DNA of 51,583 bases from Actinomadura sp. KC345 (GTDB lineage: Bacteria > Actinomycetota > Actinomycetes > Streptosporangiales > Streptosporangiaceae), in assembly GCF_004348515.1 (NCBI RefSeq), contig NZ_SMKH01000013.1, positions 1 to 51,583 on the forward strand, given 5' to 3'. Numbering within the stretch: the first letter of the stretch is position 1; each line of letters starts with the position of its first letter. Positions 50,976 through 51,583 of this stretch are shown piece after piece. The notes under the pieces were generated by a model that was not told the DNA's origin, made no database searches, and saw only the letters and a program-made list of their open reading frames with translations. A program made the position numbers and the translations under genes.

Positions 50976-51583
50976 TTGAACAGCGGGGGCGCCCGCGCGG
51001 AGGCGGTCGAAGGACCCGCCGACGCGCCCGCCGTCGGCATTCCCGACGGACTGCCGCGAACGCGACAAAGCCGCAGGTATGGGCGATTGCGTCCCGGCGA
51101 CCGGGTCGCGGTGATCGCTCCCAGCGGCCCCGCCGATCCCGCCCGGCTGGAGGCCGGCTGCGCCGTTCTCCGTGACCTGGGCCTTGACGCGGTGGTCGGA
51201 AAGCACGCCCTCGACCGTGTCAACCTCGGGCCGCCGGGCCCCGTCCGGGGCGACTGGCACCGGCTCGCCGGAAGCGACGCCGGCCGGGCCGCCGACCTCC
51301 AGGCCGCCTGGTGCGACCCCCGCGTCCGCGCGGTGGTCTGCGCACGGGGCGGCTACGGCGCCACCCGCGTCCTGGACCACCTCGACTGGGACGCCCTGGA
51401 GGCGGCGGCGGACGCGTCCGCCGCGTCCGGCCGCGGACCGAAGATCCTGCACGGATCCAGCGACGTCACCGCCCTGCACGCCGCTTTTGGAACGCGCCTA
51501 GGCGTCACCACGTCCTTCGGCCCCATGCCCGCCGGCGTGATCGCCGACCTCGGCCCCGCCCTGGCGGGCGAAGGGGCGGAGGG
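50976..51583 (+). CDS. LD-carboxypeptidase, S66 family (partial at window end)
   Basis: The first ~202 residues are visible; the 3' end lies beyond the window. S66 enzymes trim the terminal D-residue from murein tetrapeptides during peptidoglycan recycling. Visible family blocks: RLRPGDRVAVIAPSGPADPARLEAG (about residues 37-61), RAVVCARGGYGATRVLDHLDW (about 114-134) and KILHGSSDVTALHAAFG with the nucleophile Ser just before Asp (about 153-169), then TTSFGPMPAG. The Glu/His of the triad would follow outside the window. There is no signal peptide, so it is probably cytosolic. Start TTG 50976 is supported by GAGGAGGG (50962-50969) six bases upstream. Confidence 0.88.
   Translation, partial: MNSGGARAEAVEGPADAPAVGIPDGLPRTRQSRRYGRLRPGDRVAVIAPSGPADPARLEAGCAVLRDLGLDAVVGKHALDRVNLGPPGPVRGDWHRLAGSDAGRAADLQAAWCDPRVRAVVCARGGYGATRVLDHLDWDALEAAADASAASGRGPKILHGSSDVTALHAAFGTRLGVTTSFGPMPAGVIADLGPALAGEGAE

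Overview
The window is very GC-rich actinomycete DNA: third codon positions are almost all G or C, GTG starts are common, and 4-bp start/stop overlaps run through the operons. Gene content (proteasome beta subunit, OpcA, SufR-type suf operon, DmdR/IdeR-like iron box, ctaA/ctaB next to tkt) points to Streptosporangiales, most likely an Actinomadura or Thermomonospora relative. That placement is an inference. I see no rRNA, tRNA, CRISPR array, insertion sequence or prophage gene; this looks like core chromosome.

Left end (1-5.8 kb). A PadR regulator with a truncated membrane partner diverges from a small membrane protein across two related palindromes. A MarR regulator follows, then a two-component system whose kinase and regulator are separated by a small flavin-type (PNPOx-fold) gene, then a cupin and an L,D-transpeptidase lipoprotein.

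Carbon and heme (5.9-20.2 kb). A minus-strand operon reads tkt-tal-pgi-pgi'-zwf-opcA-pgl: the whole oxidative and non-oxidative pentose phosphate pathway plus two tandem, differently degenerate glucose-6-phosphate isomerase homologues. Divergent from it lie ctaB, a PrsW-type membrane protease and ctaA, so heme O and heme A synthesis flank the protease.

Middle (20.2-30.5 kb). On the minus strand are a PolX/PHP DNA polymerase, a proteasome beta subunit without an alpha subunit beside it, an EamA transporter and a two-gene ABC exporter. Divergent is a tightly coupled arginine deiminase operon, arcA-arcC-APC permease-universal stress protein, with no ornithine carbamoyltransferase and a perfect 19-bp inverted repeat upstream.

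Fe-S operon (30.4-37.2 kb). sufR-sufB-sufD-Rieske ferredoxin-sufC-sufS-sufU-sufT-like forms one operon. It is preceded by an iron-box-like palindrome and an exact ACACT-N5-TGTGA SufR-type operator, and ends at a strong hairpin.

Right end (37.2-51.6 kb). A membrane protein, a NarL-type two-component system, a degenerate EAL protein with a CBS-like C-terminus, a small membrane protein, three tandem AIM24 genes lying in one reading frame with an 18-codon mini-ORF between the first two, an ABC-F ATPase, a conserved 70-residue HTH protein, a crotonase, an ABC exporter, a Cys-rich sulfotransferase-like protein, a sirtuin and the start of an LD-carboxypeptidase. Several genes (prsW, ctaA, the first AIM24, the sirtuin) have a -10-like hexamer 7-8 nt before the start codon, suggesting leaderless transcripts.
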